This document shows, piece by piece, positions 52,841 to 53,374 of a stretch of DNA of 53,374 nucleotides. Position numbers and translations under genes: made by a program. Every line of letters begins with the position of its first letter. Position 1 is the stretch's first letter. The notes beneath the pieces are model-generated. The model was not told the origin of the DNA. It saw only the letters and a program-made list of their open reading frames with translations, and made no database searches. Location of the stretch: the NCBI GenBank assembly GCA_945897825.1, contig CAMDGX010000025.1:1-53374 (forward strand). Direction: 5' to 3'. The DNA is from Asaia bogorensis (GTDB taxonomy: Bacteria; Pseudomonadota; Alphaproteobacteria; Acetobacterales; Acetobacteraceae).

Positions 52841-53374
52841 CTAGAGAAACAGTGCGTTCAGCTGGGAAGACGACATCGCAGCCAGTTGGGTCGATGTGAA
52901 GGCCGCGGTCTGGCTGCTTGACAAGGCGACGATGTCCGCGGTCTCGAGTGCAGCCACCTGAGAGGTGGTCAACACGGCAATCTGCGTTGTGCGGAACCCT
53001 GTCATCTGATTGGTCGTCAATGCGGGGATTTGGGTGCTCGTCAGAGCAACGATCTGCGCAGTCGTTAGGGTGGAGATCTGCGTGGTGCTGAATGCCCGCA
53101 GCTGTGTGGTGGAGAGGGTCGCGACGTCGGCGGTCTCCATGGCGGCGAGCTGGGTGGTGGCGAGGCTTGCGACCTGGGCGGTGGTGAGGCCTGCGACCTG
53201 GGTGGTGGAGAGGGCGACGAGCTGTGCGGTGGTCATGCCGCGCAGCCCGGCGGTGGAGATGCCGGCGACCTGGGGTGCGGTGAACTGGGCGAGCTGGGCG
53301 GTGGAGAGGGCGGCGACCTGGGTGGAGGACAGCGCGCCGACCTGCGCGGTGCCGAGGCCTGCCATCTGCGCGGT
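52841..53374 (-). CDS. Octapeptide-repeat protein, C-terminal part
   Basis: 177 residues to the window edge; the N-terminus lies outside, since the frame stays open and the first residues (TAQ-MAGLG) already fit the repeat. About 22 units of eight residues, consensus T-[AT]-Q-[VIL]-x-x-[LFM]-[ST], run without a break to the last units (STQLAAMS, SSQLNALFL). Two units have ADV/ADI for the Gln position (ETADVATL, ETADIVAL). The ATG at 53365 is an internal Met. There is no membrane segment. Similar Thr/Gln repeats occur in large secreted proteins of alphaproteobacteria; the function is unknown. Confidence 0.8.
   Translation of the reverse strand, partial: TAQMAGLGTAQVGALSSTQVAALSTAQLAQFTAPQVAGISTAGLRGMTTAQLVALSTTQVAGLTTAQVASLATTQLAAMETADVATLSTTQLRAFSTTQISTLTTAQIVALTSTQIPALTTNQMTGFRTTQIAVLTTSQVAALETADIVALSSSQTAAFTSTQLAAMSSSQLNALFL

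Noticed and set aside
53000-53374. ATG at 53365 as true start of the repeat protein
   Set aside because: The repeat continues upstream of it to the window edge in the same frame.

Overview
The window is very GC-rich and almost fully coding. Gene content (HmuRSTUV-type heme uptake, an imp-type type VI secretion block, many amidases and ABC importers, GntR/FCD regulation, a TTAA-N7-TTAA CtrA-like box) points to an alphaproteobacterium. An Acetobacteraceae/Rhodospirillales member is my best guess; this is inferred from style, not from a marker gene. No rRNA, tRNA, CRISPR array, phage or transposase gene was found.

Layout. (1) 1-3660: a sensor kinase (cut by the window edge) and an NtrC-type response regulator, followed by a secreted protein with a duplicated domain and a His/Gly tail. 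The gap before that protein has a textbook sigma-54 layout: two 15-bp repeats, an IHF-like site and a GG-N10-GC promoter. (2) 3661-8464: amidase, glutathione S-transferase and a gamma-glutamyltransferase-like enzyme on the minus strand, then csaA-gpt on the plus strand. (3) 8465-8757: a gap with a consensus sigma-54 promoter and an intrinsic terminator about 78 nt from its predicted start, so a candidate sigma-54-dependent small RNA. (4) 8758-16746: a minus-strand heme operon, hmuR-tonB-hmuS-hmuT-hmuU-hmuV, with an alpha/beta hydrolase behind it and a Fur-like dyad in front. hmuS carries an in-frame TGA. (5) 16747-23997: a GntR regulator divergent from a peptide-type ABC importer operon that ends in an FAD amine/amino-acid oxidase. 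(6) 24001-32539: a CorC/HlyC membrane protein, a small coiled-coil protein behind a CtrA-like box, a PEP-mutase/isocitrate-lyase-like enzyme, a KDPG aldolase-KDG kinase-acetyltransferase run, an EamA transporter, a zinc alcohol dehydrogenase and another ABC solute-binding protein. (7) 32540-34690: a poorly coding stretch with small orphan genes, an AT-rich inverted repeat and a 36-bp tandem repeat. (8) 34691-42005: UDP-glucuronate decarboxylase-like enzyme, AtzG-like/amidase pair, a ThDP enzyme, a CapA-like phosphoesterase and an M20 amidohydrolase. (9) 42210-51385: type VI secretion genes tagH-tssK-tssL-tssM-tagF-pppA. (10) 51500-53374: an SDR, a GlsB-type membrane protein, and the C-terminal part of a long protein made of octapeptide repeats.

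GC skew is G-rich on the given strand from 1 to about 17.6 kb and again from about 31 kb, whichever strand is coding. It is C-rich from about 17.7 kb to at least 25 kb and mixed to about 30 kb. This suggests that the importer block sits inverted relative to its surroundings.

How the genes work together: the heme operon would bring heme through the outer membrane (HmuR/TonB), the periplasm (HmuT) and the inner membrane (HmuUV), with HmuS handling cytoplasmic heme. The T6SS block supplies the membrane complex (TssL/TssM), the baseplate adaptor (TssK) and the phospho-regulation parts (TagH, TagF, PppA). The tube, sheath, baseplate, ClpV and kinase genes must lie elsewhere if the system is complete.
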